Notes under the pieces: generated by a model
Databases searched by the model: none
Told to the model about the DNA's origin: nothing
What the model saw: only the letters and a program-made list of their open reading frames with translations
Part shown: positions 17,395 through 27,217 of the stretch, in pieces
Numbering within the stretch: position 1 is the stretch's first letter
How the letters are laid out: each line of letters starts with the position of its first letter
Program-made: the position numbers and the translations under genes
Assembly: GCA_964460665.1 (NCBI GenBank)
Contig: CAYWSL010000014.1
Coordinates: 1-51,562 of the forward strand
DNA: 51,562 nt
From: K23-9 sp964460665
Lineage (GTDB): Bacteria > Planctomycetota > Planctomycetia > Pirellulales > Pirellulaceae
Direction of reading: 5' to 3'

Positions 17395-18883
17395 GAACCG
17401 AAGTTTCCAGCCTCTCTCCCGAAACACTTTTGCGTTGGCTTGCACCTTCGTTTTGCTCTTTATCAGCCAAGTGTTTGCGAACGAGTCAAAGCAACCCAAT
17501 ATCGTGCTGTTCTTTGTTGACGATTTTGGCCAGCGAGATCTTTCTTGCTACGGAAGTACTTTGTACGAAACGCCCAATATGGATCGGTTGGCTGCCGAAG
17601 GCATGCGATTCACTCGAGCCTACGCTTCCTACCCTCGCTGCGTTCCATCGCGACAAGGATTACTCTCTGGCAAGTATCCCAACCGGCTGGAATCAGAAAT
17701 GATCGCATCGGGCAATCATGATCATCATCTGCCGCTTAGCGAAGTCTCATTTGGCGAGGCGTTGGGCGAAGCCGGCTACGAGACGTGCTACATAGGCAAG
17801 TGGCACCTTGGCCACGAAGGCGGCGGTCCTGGAGCTCAGGGGTTTCAACGTGTGATTCACTCGGGATCGGCGGGCGCCACGGGCAGCTACTTCGCTCCAT
17901 TCGAAGTGGAAAAAGGACACAGCGTCCTGAATCCCGTCGATGGCAAAGACGGCGACTACCTGACCGATCGGCTGACCGACGAAGCCGTTAAGTACATCGG
18001 CGAAGAACGCACCGCGCCGTTCTTGATGGTGATGGCACACTACGCCGTTCACACTCCGCTAGAAGCTCCTGCGGAAATGAAGAAGAAGTACCAGAAGAAA
18101 CTACGCAAGGCTGGCGTCGAAGTCGGCGGCAAGAAAGATGATCCAGATTTTGTCACCGATCGCCAAGGAACCGTCAAAACAATCCAAAACAATCCCACCT
18201 ACGCCGCGATGGTCGAAAAGACCGACGACAGTCTTGGACGGATTGTCAAAGCGATCGAAGACGCCGGCGCCACCGACAACACCATCGTCATTCTAACGTC
18301 GGATCACGGTGGACTATCTACACGAGGATTAGCCAACGGCCGCGCCCTGGCCACGTCCAATGCTCCTCTGCGGCAAGGCAAAGGCTCTATCTTCGAAGGC
18401 GGAACGCGAGTTCCGCTGATCGTGAAGTGGCCGCCCACGGTGAAGCCTGCGACCGTTTCTCAAGCACAGGTTACAGGTACCGATCACTATCCCACGATGC
18501 TACAAGCGGCGGGACTACCGCCGCGCCCCAAGCAACACGTGGATGGACAGAGCTACTTGGCTGCGCTGCGTGGCGAAGATTACCAGCGTGCCGGCATGTT
18601 CTGGTACAAATGGCAGGCGCGTCCCGACAGCACAGGGGACACACGAGCGCTGTCCTACATCGAAGGCCAGTACAAGATCATTCAGTGGATCGATGATGAC
18701 CTAGTGGAACTGTTCGACTTAAGCGTTGATGAAGGGGAAAAGAACAATTTGGCCGCACAAATGCCAGAGAAAACGGAATCCATGTTGGCGAACCTGCTTT
18801 CGACGGAGCAATCGATTGGCAACCTTCGCGAAAAGGGACGCAAGGCTTTACAGAAACGGCTGGATAGAAAGAAGTCGAAGTAG
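17378..18883 (+). CDS. Secreted sulfatase (type I)
   Basis: The 501-residue sulfatase has metal-site NIVLFFVDDFGQRD (41-54), maturation motif C88-V-P-S-R92 and the GKWHLGHEG helix. A signal peptide spans about residues 16-35 (FALACTFVLLFISQVFANE). It starts within the 3' end of the receiver-like gene, which implies co-expression. Its closest family appearance is the iduronate-2-sulfatase/arylsulfatase-A-like group common in planctomycetes. It shares only the superfamily motifs with the sulfatase at 150-1658, so the two are not a recent duplication. Confidence 0.92.
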   Translation: MNATFKNRSFQPLSRNTFALACTFVLLFISQVFANESKQPNIVLFFVDDFGQRDLSCYGSTLYETPNMDRLAAEGMRFTRAYASYPRCVPSRQGLLSGKYPNRLESEMIASGNHDHHLPLSEVSFGEALGEAGYETCYIGKWHLGHEGGGPGAQGFQRVIHSGSAGATGSYFAPFEVEKGHSVLNPVDGKDGDYLTDRLTDEAVKYIGEERTAPFLMVMAHYAVHTPLEAPAEMKKKYQKKLRKAGVEVGGKKDDPDFVTDRQGTVKTIQNNPTYAAMVEKTDDSLGRIVKAIEDAGATDNTIVILTSDHGGLSTRGLANGRALATSNAPLRQGKGSIFEGGTRVPLIVKWPPTVKPATVSQAQVTGTDHYPTMLQAAGLPPRPKQHVDGQSYLAALRGEDYQRAGMFWYKWQARPDSTGDTRALSYIEGQYKIIQWIDDDLVELFDLSVDEGEKNNLAAQMPEKTESMLANLLSTEQSIGNLREKGRKALQKRLDRKKSK

Positions 18884-19017
18884 CGCGAAACCCACCGGCC
18901 AAGGTTCAACCAGATAGTGAAGTTTAGACTACCTGCGCGGTTGTGAAAGCCTTTCACGGCTTGGGTTGGTGATTCAACAGGTGACAAGCCCGGCCGCTGA
19001 CGCGTCATAGCTGACGG

Positions 19018-21366
19018 TTATCGCCGGCGCTTTTTGCGGTACTTGTTTGGATTTTCCGATTTTCCGGTCACTTCGTACAAAAACTGGCTGGGGATCGTTG
19101 GACGTGCTTTGCCCCACTTGCGCCGAGTCAGCGCCATCGAGAGCGTTAGGTTTTCTTGAGCTCGCGTGACACCGACGTAGCAGAGTCGTCGTTCTTCGGC
19201 GATGTCTTCGTCGCGGCCACTCTTGACGCTTCGGCTGTGTGGCAACAAACCTTCTTCCATACCGACCATGAAGACAATCGGAAACTCCAGGCCCTTTGCG
19301 GCGTGCATCGTCAGTAGCCAAACGGCATTTTGCGCGGCCAGCTTGTCTTTCTCGTTACCCATCTCTTTTCCGGATAACGCGATTTCGGAAATGAATCCGG
19401 TCAGATCGGCCTTCTTGCCTTTCTTGTCCTCGAACGCGCCGATTGCATTGCTGACTTCGCCCAGCGAAGCCATCCGCGCCTCGCGTTCTTCGGGTTGGTC
19501 GTAGGCCCTAGCGATCTCGTCCGAATACGCCGACCGCTGGTAAAGTGTCTGCAGCGCGGAAACTAATGACTCATTCGCCGCTCGCTGGCGAACGTCTTCG
19601 GCCAACGTCTTCAGCTGAGCGATTCCCTGCTTGGCGCGTGGCGTTAAGTCCGCTGTCGCTGCCGAATTGCTCATCACTTCCCACAGCGAAATGCCGCGTT
19701 CGACTGCCCGCTGAACCATCAGCTTCACCGACTTGCCGCTCAGTCCGCGAGCCGGAGTGTTGATGATTCGCAACAACGAGATCTCGTCGTCGGGCTGGTC
19801 GATCCACTTCAAGTACGCCAGGATATCCTTCACTTCTTTGCGGTCAAAGAATGACTGGCTTCCCAGCATCACGTAAGGCACTTCGGCGGCTCGCAATTCC
19901 GTTTCAAACAATCGCGGCTGTTCGTTGGTGCGAAATAGGATCGCGATATCGCGCGGCTGCACGTGCAAGTTGTTGATGTGGTTAGATATTTCGCTGACCA
20001 CCGTTTTGGCTTCCGCGATCTCGTCTTTGTGCTGAACAATCCGTGGCCGGGGGCCGTCGGGACGACAGGGGATCAGTGTCTTGTCGTGCCGCTCGGTATT
20101 GAATTCGATCAAGCGGTTGGCCATCTGCAAAATCTGACCGGTACTGCGATAGTTGGATTCCAAGCACACGACTTTCGCTTCGGGCCAGTCGTTCTTGAAA
20201 TTCAAAATGTGCGTGACGTCGGCACCGCGCCAAGCGTAAATCGACTGGTCATCGTCACCGACGACGCACAAGTTGCGATGCCGCAGTGTCATGTGCCGCG
20301 TGATCCGGTACTGACTGCCGTTGGTGTCTTGGTACTCATCCACCAAAACGTGATCGTACTTCGCTGCTTCTTCGTCGCGAATCGCTGCGTGTTCGTTAAA
20401 CAAGATTTCCGTCTGCAGCAGCAAGTCGTCAAAGTCCATCGCGCCGCGAGCGACCAAACCAGCTTGATACCGCTTGTAACCGGCCGCCGCAAAATGCTCT
20501 TTGTCAGTGCCCGCCTCGAAAGTGGCTTCCTCGGGCATGATCGATTTATTCTTCCAGCCGCCGATGATGTTCAGCAAATCGCTTGGCTTCAGTGCCGTGT
20601 TGGGCAGGCGAAGCTCGCGAAGCACGCCGCGGGCGAGTGATTCTTGATCGCTTCGATCGTAAATCGAAAACTTGGCCGGGTAGCCCAAAGCCGTGGCGTG
20701 TCGCCGCAAGATCTGAACGCACTGCGAGTGGAATGTACTGATCATGGGTGTCGGCGGCAGCTTCACGCCCTTTTTCGGACGACGCCGCGGATCGATCTTC
20801 GGCTGATTCAGCAGCTCCGCGACGCGGTCACGCATCTCGCCGGCCGCTTTGTTGGTAAACGTCACCGCCAAGATTCGATCGGGCTTCACGCCGTGGCGAA
20901 TCAAATTGGCAATGCGAAACGTCACCACACGCGTCTTGCCCGTGCCCGCGCCGGCGAGCACCAGCATCGGCCCGGATAGCGTGTTGACCGCATCGGACTG
21001 AGCAGGGTTCAGGCCGAAAGCGTCGCTAGACGCTGGTGGCTTTGGCTGCGGTGCAGACTGCGACGGCGTTGATTGGCCCGAACTAGANNNNNNNNNNNNN
21101 NNNNNNNNNNNNNNNNNNNNNNNNNNNNNNNNNNNNNNNNNNNNNNNNNNNNNNNNNNNNNNNNNNNNNNNNNNNNNNNNNNNNNNNCCCGAACTAGATT
21201 GGCCCGAAGCAGCGTGTTGCCCGTGCGGTGAATCCGTTCGATTGCCGCTTGAGTCGGTGCGGTTTGGTGCCGTGACCTGCGAAGGATCTCTGCGCCCCAA
21301 GAACGGGCGGTTCGAGAACGGTTTCTTGGGGTCGGCTGGCGATGGTGCGTTCGATCCGTCGGGCAT
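19018..21366 (-). CDS. UvrD/PcrA-type superfamily 1 DNA helicase
   Basis: A 3'-5' SF1A helicase with all motifs: Walker A AGAGTGKT, LVDEYQDTN (Walker B), GDDDQSIYAWRGA, ESNYRST, TMHAAKGLEFPIVFM and YVGVTRAQENL. These place it with PcrA/UvrD/Rep, acting in repair and replication restart. The N-terminal 110 residues are a Ser/Gly/Gln/Pro-rich extension containing SSSGQ repeats (15-nt unit) cut by an assembly gap; the helicase core begins near FGLNPAQSDAV. The C-terminus ends in a basic KYRKKRRR tail. It lies 72 nt downstream of the DUF1552 gene. Confidence 0.93.
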   Translation of the reverse strand: MPDGSNAPSPADPKKPFSNRPFLGRRDPSQVTAPNRTDSSGNRTDSPHGQHAASGQSSSXXXXXXXXXXXXXXXXXXXXXXXXXXXXXXXXXXSSSGQSTPSQSAPQPKPPASSDAFGLNPAQSDAVNTLSGPMLVLAGAGTGKTRVVTFRIANLIRHGVKPDRILAVTFTNKAAGEMRDRVAELLNQPKIDPRRRPKKGVKLPPTPMISTFHSQCVQILRRHATALGYPAKFSIYDRSDQESLARGVLRELRLPNTALKPSDLLNIIGGWKNKSIMPEEATFEAGTDKEHFAAAGYKRYQAGLVARGAMDFDDLLLQTEILFNEHAAIRDEEAAKYDHVLVDEYQDTNGSQYRITRHMTLRHRNLCVVGDDDQSIYAWRGADVTHILNFKNDWPEAKVVCLESNYRSTGQILQMANRLIEFNTERHDKTLIPCRPDGPRPRIVQHKDEIAEAKTVVSEISNHINNLHVQPRDIAILFRTNEQPRLFETELRAAEVPYVMLGSQSFFDRKEVKDILAYLKWIDQPDDEISLLRIINTPARGLSGKSVKLMVQRAVERGISLWEVMSNSAATADLTPRAKQGIAQLKTLAEDVRQRAANESLVSALQTLYQRSAYSDEIARAYDQPEEREARMASLGEVSNAIGAFEDKKGKKADLTGFISEIALSGKEMGNEKDKLAAQNAVWLLTMHAAKGLEFPIVFMVGMEEGLLPHSRSVKSGRDEDIAEERRLCYVGVTRAQENLTLSMALTRRKWGKARPTIPSQFLYEVTGKSENPNKYRKKRRR
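21088..21187. other. Assembly gap (100 N) inside a coding tandem repeat
   Basis: 100 N flanked on both sides by cccgaactaga / ttggcccgaactaga, that is by a 15-nt unit encoding SSSGQ in the helicase N-terminal extension. Flanks remain in frame, as expected for any whole number of 15-nt units. Confidence 0.95.
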
Positions 21367-21438
21367 TGGTTGTCAAAACGAGGTAACCGATTTGGGTTCA
21401 GCAACTTACAACCGCCAGATCAGGTTGGCAAGTTGCGA

Positions 21439-22764
21439 TCAACTAAGGCCGGTAAGCACCCCATCGCCGCAGAAATCTGGGTTGCCGTACGCCTTCGTTG
21501 GGTGCCCCATCGCTTCGGCTAGCGTCATCAGCAGCCGATTGTGGGGGACGCCTTTGAAGTCAAAAGCCTGGCCGGTCTTGAATCCCAGGCCGCCACCGAC
21601 CAGCACAAACGGGATGTTGTCTCGGGTGTGCGAGTTGCCTTTGCCAAGTTCGTTTGTCCAGACGATCGTGGTGTGATCCAGCATCGAACCTTCACCGCCT
21701 GGCTCGGGTGTTTCCGAAAGCCGCTTGGCAAGCAGCGCAACTTGTTCGGCATACCAGGTGTTGATTTTGATCAGTTTCTCATAAGCCTTTTTATTGCTGT
21801 CCGGTTCGTGCGACAAACCGTGGTGGCCTTCGTCGATCCCCAGCCACTTCATTCGGGGCTGGCCAACGCTGTTCGTGATTTGGAACGTCGCGACGCGTGC
21901 AAAGTCGACTGCAAAACCACTCACAAGCAGTTCGATCTGCATCTTGCACAGCTTCGGCATATTGTCGTTTTGCTCTTCGACATTCGGCGCCAATTTGGGA
22001 ACCGGATGCGCAAGCGCAGGATCCTTTTGCGTGCTGGCCAGTTCGCCTTGGATTTCTTTTTCGACCTTGCGAACCATCGCGGCGTGCTGCCGAAGCAGTT
22101 CACGGTCTTCGGCGCTAACGTTCTTTTTGATCTTCTTGAAATCGTCCACCAGATCATCCAAGACACTCGCCAGCAGTTCGCGGTTCTTCGTTTGGCCGAA
22201 CAGCTTTTCAAACATCTGATACGGATCGCTGATTGGCGCGATCGGTTCGTTCGCGCCGGCGTACGACATCCGCGTCCACGTATCCGCGCGATCCGGCACC
22301 ATCAATCCGAACTCTAGCGATCCAAACCGAGTCCGAGTCGCCTGGTCGGCTTGCAACTGATTCTTCAAGTACTGGTCCAGCGAAATGCCCATCGACCAGC
22401 CCGCTGGCGTGTCCGATCCACCTTGGATGTCGCCGGGGAACAGTTCGATCCCGGTTAGCAGGCAGCCGATGCCGCGCATGTGCCCGTCGCCATCGCCCTT
22501 GATCCGATTGTTGACGCCACGCAACGTCATCATCTGGTTCTTGAACGGCTCCAGCGGCTTCAAGATTCGCTTCAGCTCGAAGTCTTCACCAAGCTTGTCC
22601 GGCCAGAAGTGCTTGGGGATCACGCCGTTGGGGCTGAACAAAAACACAATCCGCTGACGCTTACCAGTCGAAGCCGCCCAGCCAAGACTCGGCAGCCCGG
22701 CCAAGAACGTTGCGGCTGCCGACGAAACGCCTAAGCGAGCGAGAAATTCACGTCGATTATTCAT
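21439..22764 (-). CDS. DUF1552 family exported protein
   Basis: The 441-residue product begins with a Tat-like signal (NNRREFLARLGVSSAAATFLAG), then RIVFLFSPNGVIPKHFWPD, typical of DUF1552. These proteins are made together with DUF1592-type cytochrome proteins in planctomycetes and relatives; their reaction is not established. The gene starts 36 nt after the DUF1592-type gene at 22801-25155 on the same strand, so the pair is an operon. The KELGKGNSHT-like WTNELGKGNSHTRDN segment and HHGLSHEPD resemble the metal-site region of the alkaline-phosphatase-like DUF1501 relatives. Confidence 0.88.
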   Translation of the reverse strand: MNNRREFLARLGVSSAAATFLAGLPSLGWAASTGKRQRIVFLFSPNGVIPKHFWPDKLGEDFELKRILKPLEPFKNQMMTLRGVNNRIKGDGDGHMRGIGCLLTGIELFPGDIQGGSDTPAGWSMGISLDQYLKNQLQADQATRTRFGSLEFGLMVPDRADTWTRMSYAGANEPIAPISDPYQMFEKLFGQTKNRELLASVLDDLVDDFKKIKKNVSAEDRELLRQHAAMVRKVEKEIQGELASTQKDPALAHPVPKLAPNVEEQNDNMPKLCKMQIELLVSGFAVDFARVATFQITNSVGQPRMKWLGIDEGHHGLSHEPDSNKKAYEKLIKINTWYAEQVALLAKRLSETPEPGGEGSMLDHTTIVWTNELGKGNSHTRDNIPFVLVGGGLGFKTGQAFDFKGVPHNRLLMTLAEAMGHPTKAYGNPDFCGDGVLTGLS

Positions 22765-22800
22765 AGCGAACAGTTTAGCTTGAGACGAAGTCGGAAAGGG

Positions 22801-25155
22801 TTAGTTCTGTTGTAAATCGTGTGTGGCAACCGTGACGGCGATCGATACCAGCAGTTGTCGCATATCGAAATCTTGCTCACGAAATTGTTTGGTTAAACGA
22901 TCCAGTGTGTTTGCGCCGTAAGCGTTGATCGGTTGCTTAACGAAATACTCAAAGCAACTGTCCACAAACGCTCGATGCGCGTCGTCGCTTGACGTCAGCA
23001 GCTTTGCCAGCTCACGCGGCCCATCGAACTGCACGGTTTCACCCGCGCGGTTCGTGTAAGCACCGGTCGCTAACACCTTCTGGTTGTTCTCCTTGAATCG
23101 ATATCGCCCAACCGGGTCGAAATTCTCCAATGCAAAACCCAGGGAGTTGATTTTACCATGGCATACCTGGCAATTTTTCTCTGCGGTCTGCATTTCAACC
23201 CGCTCGCGTGTCGTCAGCTTTGGGTGCAAGTCGGGATTCAAAGGCGAAAACGCCGCGTTGGGCGGTCGCAGCGTCCGGCCAAAAGCCTTGCGGTACAAGA
23301 ACACGCCGCGGTGAATCGGCGATGTGTTGGCATGATACGCCAGCTCCGCCATCAGCAGCGGATGGCTAAGCACACCGATTCGCGTCTTGGAATCACCACG
23401 GCTGCGAACCATCAAACCGGCCTTGTCATTCTTAATTGGCTTCGCTGGTCGCCAGGTCTTGCCATAGAACTTGCTAAGCCGATCGTTGGTCATCACCCAA
23501 TCGACCGTGAACAGTTTGCGGTAATCGCTGTCTTCGCTCCACACGATCGCATCGATTGTCATGTCAAACGATCGTCTGAGGTCACTGATCAGAGTCTTGT
23601 CGAACCCTGGAAACTTCTCTTGGTCCTTGTTAATGTCTTCAGCGTGCGCCAAGTCAAAAAACTCGTACAAGAAGGCTCGCATTTTCGCGTGCGCTCGATA
23701 GTCGTCAAGCATTCGATAGGACGCATTGACCAGCTGAGCGTTCTTGGCCATTTGATTCTTCAGCGCCGCCTGTCGCAGCCACTTATCCGACGGCAACGAG
23801 TCGTGCAAAATCAAGCTCAATCGATTCGCCGCACGCTGCGATGGCGTGCGGTCGCTGTCCAGCATGGGGTATAGAAAACGTGGTGACTTCAGCACGATCA
23901 AGCAGACCTTGCGAATCGCCTGAGCGTCATCAGGAAGATCCTTGATCTGATCGTCGATGTAAAGTTTTCGCTGATCATCTTCGACGGGGCCACGAAACGC
24001 ACGTTCGACGATTTCGCTTAAAAAATCACGCAGCTGTTTGCGGTTTTCGTTACTGTCCTTTCGATGGCGTTTCCGATAGTTCACCCATAGTTCGCCGGAT
24101 GCGTACTGCGAAAACTCCAGCGCCGCCCGCGTCGTTGATTCGTCCCATTGCCGATTGACCGCGGTTCCCCGTTCGTACCCGTAGCTACGGTCATCCGGCG
24201 GTAGCTTCGCCTGAAGCGCGATGTTGGGCGGAAACCAAGACGGAATCAGAAACTGTTGGGGGATGACATGCTCGGCGCCGCCTGGCGGCACCCATGACAG
24301 AGATATCTTTGCAGGCGGCTGCTTTGTCTTGCGTTTGCGTTGAAAGAAATCGATCTTGAACATGTACGCTTGCCCGCCAGTCAGTTGCAGCGTCTTGCGA
24401 AACTCCGTTCGACCTTCGGACTGCACATGGTTATTGAACAGTTCGCGACCATCGCGACCGAAGTCCATCGTGAAGGCGCAGGTGCTACGCACAATGATTT
24501 CGTAGCGCCCCGAATGGGGCACCAGAATGGATCCCGACCAGTGAATGTAGAATTCCTTGGCGTTGACACCGCCACCAGGGCCATTGTTACCAAAGTCAAA
24601 ATCAATCACCGCGTCCTGACGTTCGATCGACTTCTTCTTGTTGTTCCACTTGTCATCGTTGAAGTAGATCGCTTCAACGCCTCGTTTGGATTCAATCCAC
24701 GGCGACTGGTCCATGCCGCTGTAGAGCCCCGAAAGGCTTTGTCGCAGCTGTTCGCCGGTCAGCCTTGCCAAGCGAACCCGTGGCGGGCGGTTTCGCAGCT
24801 GAGCCGCTTCGCTGTAAAAGCTGTGATGCATGTAAGCCGCGACCGCCGCAGCGTCGGGACCGACGCAGGACTCTGGTTTCTGCTCGGGCATCGTTTCAGC
24901 GATCAAACGAGTCAGCTCGCCAACGGTGGCGTCACCCAGCAGCGGATCGGGATAGTGGTCCTCGGTTCCCATGCCCGCTTTGCCGTGACACTTCAAGCAA
25001 CTTGCCTGGTAAATCTTCTCGCCCCGACTTCGGATCTGCGCATCGTCAGCGCGTGCGTGACCCAGGCAAGGCATCAAAGCCAGGGCACAAACGTAGAGCG
25101 GAAACAGAATCCAGCGGGACAGCAGAATCGAGCGTCGAGAAAAATGGCGGGGCAT
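22801..25155 (-). CDS. Exported multi-domain cytochrome protein (DUF1592/1588/1585 type)
   Basis: The order is: signal peptide; cytochrome-c-like domain with CLKCH (residues about 40-120); a PA14-like carbohydrate-binding region (GRYEIIVRSTCAFTMDFGRD); DUF1592-type core; DUF1588 with a second CQVCH in a CHGKINSLGFALENFDP context; and a DUF1585-type end (FDMRQLLVSIAVTV). Heme attachment by both CxxCH sites is expected. The ATG at 25155 gives a normal signal peptide; GTG 25182 is an upstream alternative. With the DUF1552 gene it makes a planctomycete pair thought to act in periplasmic oxidation, though no substrate is known. Confidence 0.87.
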   Translation of the reverse strand: MPRHFSRRSILLSRWILFPLYVCALALMPCLGHARADDAQIRSRGEKIYQASCLKCHGKAGMGTEDHYPDPLLGDATVGELTRLIAETMPEQKPESCVGPDAAAVAAYMHHSFYSEAAQLRNRPPRVRLARLTGEQLRQSLSGLYSGMDQSPWIESKRGVEAIYFNDDKWNNKKKSIERQDAVIDFDFGNNGPGGGVNAKEFYIHWSGSILVPHSGRYEIIVRSTCAFTMDFGRDGRELFNNHVQSEGRTEFRKTLQLTGGQAYMFKIDFFQRKRKTKQPPAKISLSWVPPGGAEHVIPQQFLIPSWFPPNIALQAKLPPDDRSYGYERGTAVNRQWDESTTRAALEFSQYASGELWVNYRKRHRKDSNENRKQLRDFLSEIVERAFRGPVEDDQRKLYIDDQIKDLPDDAQAIRKVCLIVLKSPRFLYPMLDSDRTPSQRAANRLSLILHDSLPSDKWLRQAALKNQMAKNAQLVNASYRMLDDYRAHAKMRAFLYEFFDLAHAEDINKDQEKFPGFDKTLISDLRRSFDMTIDAIVWSEDSDYRKLFTVDWVMTNDRLSKFYGKTWRPAKPIKNDKAGLMVRSRGDSKTRIGVLSHPLLMAELAYHANTSPIHRGVFLYRKAFGRTLRPPNAAFSPLNPDLHPKLTTRERVEMQTAEKNCQVCHGKINSLGFALENFDPVGRYRFKENNQKVLATGAYTNRAGETVQFDGPRELAKLLTSSDDAHRAFVDSCFEYFVKQPINAYGANTLDRLTKQFREQDFDMRQLLVSIAVTVATHDLQQN

Positions 25156-25293
25156 CGGTAGGCAAATAAGAGGCGGGCCCACTATTTTAGCGAGCGATGC
25201 AGTGGAACATCTACCATTCTAAGTTCTCGGCCACTGTTTCTTGGCCACTGTTTGCCCAAAAACATGCAGACCAACTCGTCTAGTGCTGAAGTT

Positions 25294-25347
25294 CGCAAAT
25301 AACCTTGATCATTGAAATCACGTCATTTACGTAGCGGAAGTCGTCAA
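25294..25347 (+). repeat. Dispersed intergenic repeat, copy 3 (54 nt identical to copy 1)
   Basis: Identical in inverted orientation to bases 12-65. The identity stops at tcgtcaa, after which this copy continues gactttcgg and copy 1 continues cggtttgttg. Confidence 0.9.
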
Positions 25348-25395
25348 GACTTTCGGTTTATCCGGTTTGCCGAAAGTCTTGACGGCTTCCGCTAC
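25331..25395. repeat. Inverted-repeat hairpin, 26-nt arms
   Basis: Arms 25331-25356 and 25370-25395 pair over 26 nt with one G-T position around a 13-nt loop. The arms carry the repeat core gtagcggaagtcgtcaagac, so this is two copies of the dispersed repeat facing each other. Confidence 0.9.
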
Positions 25396-25817
25396 GCCCT
25401 TTCATTCAAGGTCAACTCCCGGCTGTAGCACTAGGCGTAACTGTAAAGCCCAATACACGCTGAACGTAGTGGGCGTAGCGATCATACGGGCATCAACCGG
25501 CCCCAAGCCGGTCGAAACGTGCCGCTGCTTACCATAAGCTGGCTTCGTCGACCCCGGCAGGGCAGCATCCAAAGCGGCTAGGTCGCCCTGGGTGAATCTG
25601 CCCAAATTGCCAACTTTCTCCTGGATCGTCACGAGCGACCATTTGACACTCCCAGCGAATGCTCCGGAATGATGCTTTGGGCTTGCGTGAGCTGCGTCTT
25701 CCGCCATACTAACCCGCTTCCCAGGGCGTTTTGCAGCCAAAACTGGCTCCACGACGACTCGGGTAGAAACGTAATATGACTGAAACAATCACATCTGACT
25801 GGAAGGTTAATCCAGCC

Positions 25818-26459
25818 ATGGCAGACGTTCTGCATGTTGAGCGACGCGAGCAAACAGGCTCGACGGCTTCTCGACGTTTGCGCAACAGCGGACAAGTTCC
25901 CGCAGTTTTGTACGGACACGGACAAGAAAATCAACACTTGGCGATCCCCAAAGCGGACGTCAAGCTGCTGTTGCGTCACCACGGAAAAATGGTCGAACTG
26001 CAAGGCGCGGTAAAAGAAACCGCGCTTGTCAGCGAAATGCATTGGGACCCGTTGGGAATCGAAGTTCTTCACATGGACTTGCAACGCGTGGACCTGAACG
26101 AAGCCGTTCAAGTGACCGTGCCGATTAAGACCCACGGTGAACCAATCGGTATCAAAGAAGGTGGCATGTTCCTGGAGAACCAGCACCAAGTTGATATTTC
26201 GTGCCCAGCCGGTTCGATTCCAGAGCACGTTGTGTTGGAAGTCGCCGAGCTAGAACTTGGAAGCAACTTGACTGCGGCCGCATTGACATTGCCCGACAAC
26301 GTTACCTTGGTTTCATCGCCTGATTTGGTTCTTTGCAACTGTGCCGCGCCAAAGGGCAAGCAAGCCAGTAACGACGGAGACGAAGAAGCGGCAACTGAGC
26401 CAGAAGTGATCGCCAAAGGTGGCGGTGACGCAGAAGAAGAGGGAGCCGCAAGCGAGTAA
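25818..26459 (+). CDS. rplY: 50S ribosomal protein bL25, long (CTC/TL5) form
   Basis: bL25 binds 5S rRNA. The sequence EQTGSTASRRLRNSGQVPAV and LYGHGQENQHL define the N-terminal L25 domain; residues about 95-180 form the extra TL5/CTC beta domain, and an acidic tail of about 30 residues ends the protein. Started at ATG 25818 it has 213 residues and an ggaagg ribosome site 10 nt upstream; the ATG at 25776 would add 14 residues that do not fit the family. It leads a run with pth, rpsF, ssb and rplI. Confidence 0.94.
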   Translation: MADVLHVERREQTGSTASRRLRNSGQVPAVLYGHGQENQHLAIPKADVKLLLRHHGKMVELQGAVKETALVSEMHWDPLGIEVLHMDLQRVDLNEAVQVTVPIKTHGEPIGIKEGGMFLENQHQVDISCPAGSIPEHVVLEVAELELGSNLTAAALTLPDNVTLVSSPDLVLCNCAAPKGKQASNDGDEEAATEPEVIAKGGGDAEEEGAASE

Positions 26460-26503
26460 TCGCCATTACTGTGCTAGTTGCACCGGTAAGCTGAACGCAT
26501 GCC

Positions 26504-27166
26504 ATGAAGCTGATCGTTGGCCTGGGGAATCCAGGTCGCAAGTACGAACAGACACGACACAACGTCGGGTTCATCGTCGCGGCAAAAGTCGCGGCGCTGA
26601 TTTCGGCTAGTCCTGGCAAAACGCGGTTTGAAGGCGAGTTCGCTGAAGGCTCAAGCGACGGAAAGAAACTAAGCGTCCTATGTCCGCACACGTTCATGAA
26701 CGCAAGCGGGCAAAGCGTGCGAAAAGCCGTCGACTTTTACAAACTGACAACAGATGACGTTTTAGTCATCTGCGATGATTTGAATCTAGCAAGCGGACGC
26801 TTGCGGATTCGTCCGCGGGGTTCCGCGGGAGGCCAAAACGGCCTGAAGGACATTATCCGTCACCTCGATAGCGAAGACTTTCCAAGGCTTCGCATCGGGA
26901 TCGGTCGGCCGCCTAGCGGTTGGGAAGTGACGGATTATGTTTTGGGAAAATTTCCCAAAGAGGAACAAGAGAAAACCGAACTGATCACCACCCGCGCTGC
27001 CTACGCTGCCATCGAATGGGCAACCAAAGGCGTCGGGCCGGCCATGAACCAGTTCAACGCTGATCCCGATGCGGCGAAGTCGAAACCGGCTAAACCGAAA
27101 CAGTCGAATCAGAAAAAGAAACAGACGACAGAAGAATCCGCCAGCGACGAAAACGACACTCGCTGA
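26504..27166 (+). CDS. pth: Peptidyl-tRNA hydrolase
   Basis: Pth frees tRNA from dropped-off peptidyl-tRNA. Motif GLGNPGRKYEQTRHNVGF with catalytic His19, HTFMNASGQSV and CDDLNLASGRLRIRPRGSAG are all intact. The protein is 220 residues, longer than the usual 185-195, through a Lys/Gln/Glu-rich tail (from about residue 190). It lies 44 nt after rplY, a common pairing. Confidence 0.96.
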   Translation: MKLIVGLGNPGRKYEQTRHNVGFIVAAKVAALISASPGKTRFEGEFAEGSSDGKKLSVLCPHTFMNASGQSVRKAVDFYKLTTDDVLVICDDLNLASGRLRIRPRGSAGGQNGLKDIIRHLDSEDFPRLRIGIGRPPSGWEVTDYVLGKFPKEEQEKTELITTRAAYAAIEWATKGVGPAMNQFNADPDAAKSKPAKPKQSNQKKKQTTEESASDENDTR

Positions 27167-27217
27167 CACAAACCACTTTATTCCTTCGGGCCATTCCGAC
27201 GCAGAGATACAGTAGCC

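Larger units (their letters stand above)
25183..25817. other. Intergenic region with repeats, no supported gene
   Basis: The region separates the divergent DUF1592-type and rplY genes. It contains the dispersed repeat (25294-25347), the hairpin (25331-25395) and a duplicated ggccactgttt (about 25229-25251). A 128-codon minus-strand frame at 25402-25788 has no recognisable domain or ribosome site and is not called. The rplY promoter probably lies at the right end. Confidence 0.5.

Noticed and set aside
23158..23874. 238-codon plus-strand frame inside the DUF1592-type gene
   Set aside because: Antisense shadow; no motifs of its own.
25402..25788. 128-codon minus-strand frame upstream of rplY
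   Set aside because: No domain, no ribosome site, and it runs into the rplY leader. Probably chance.
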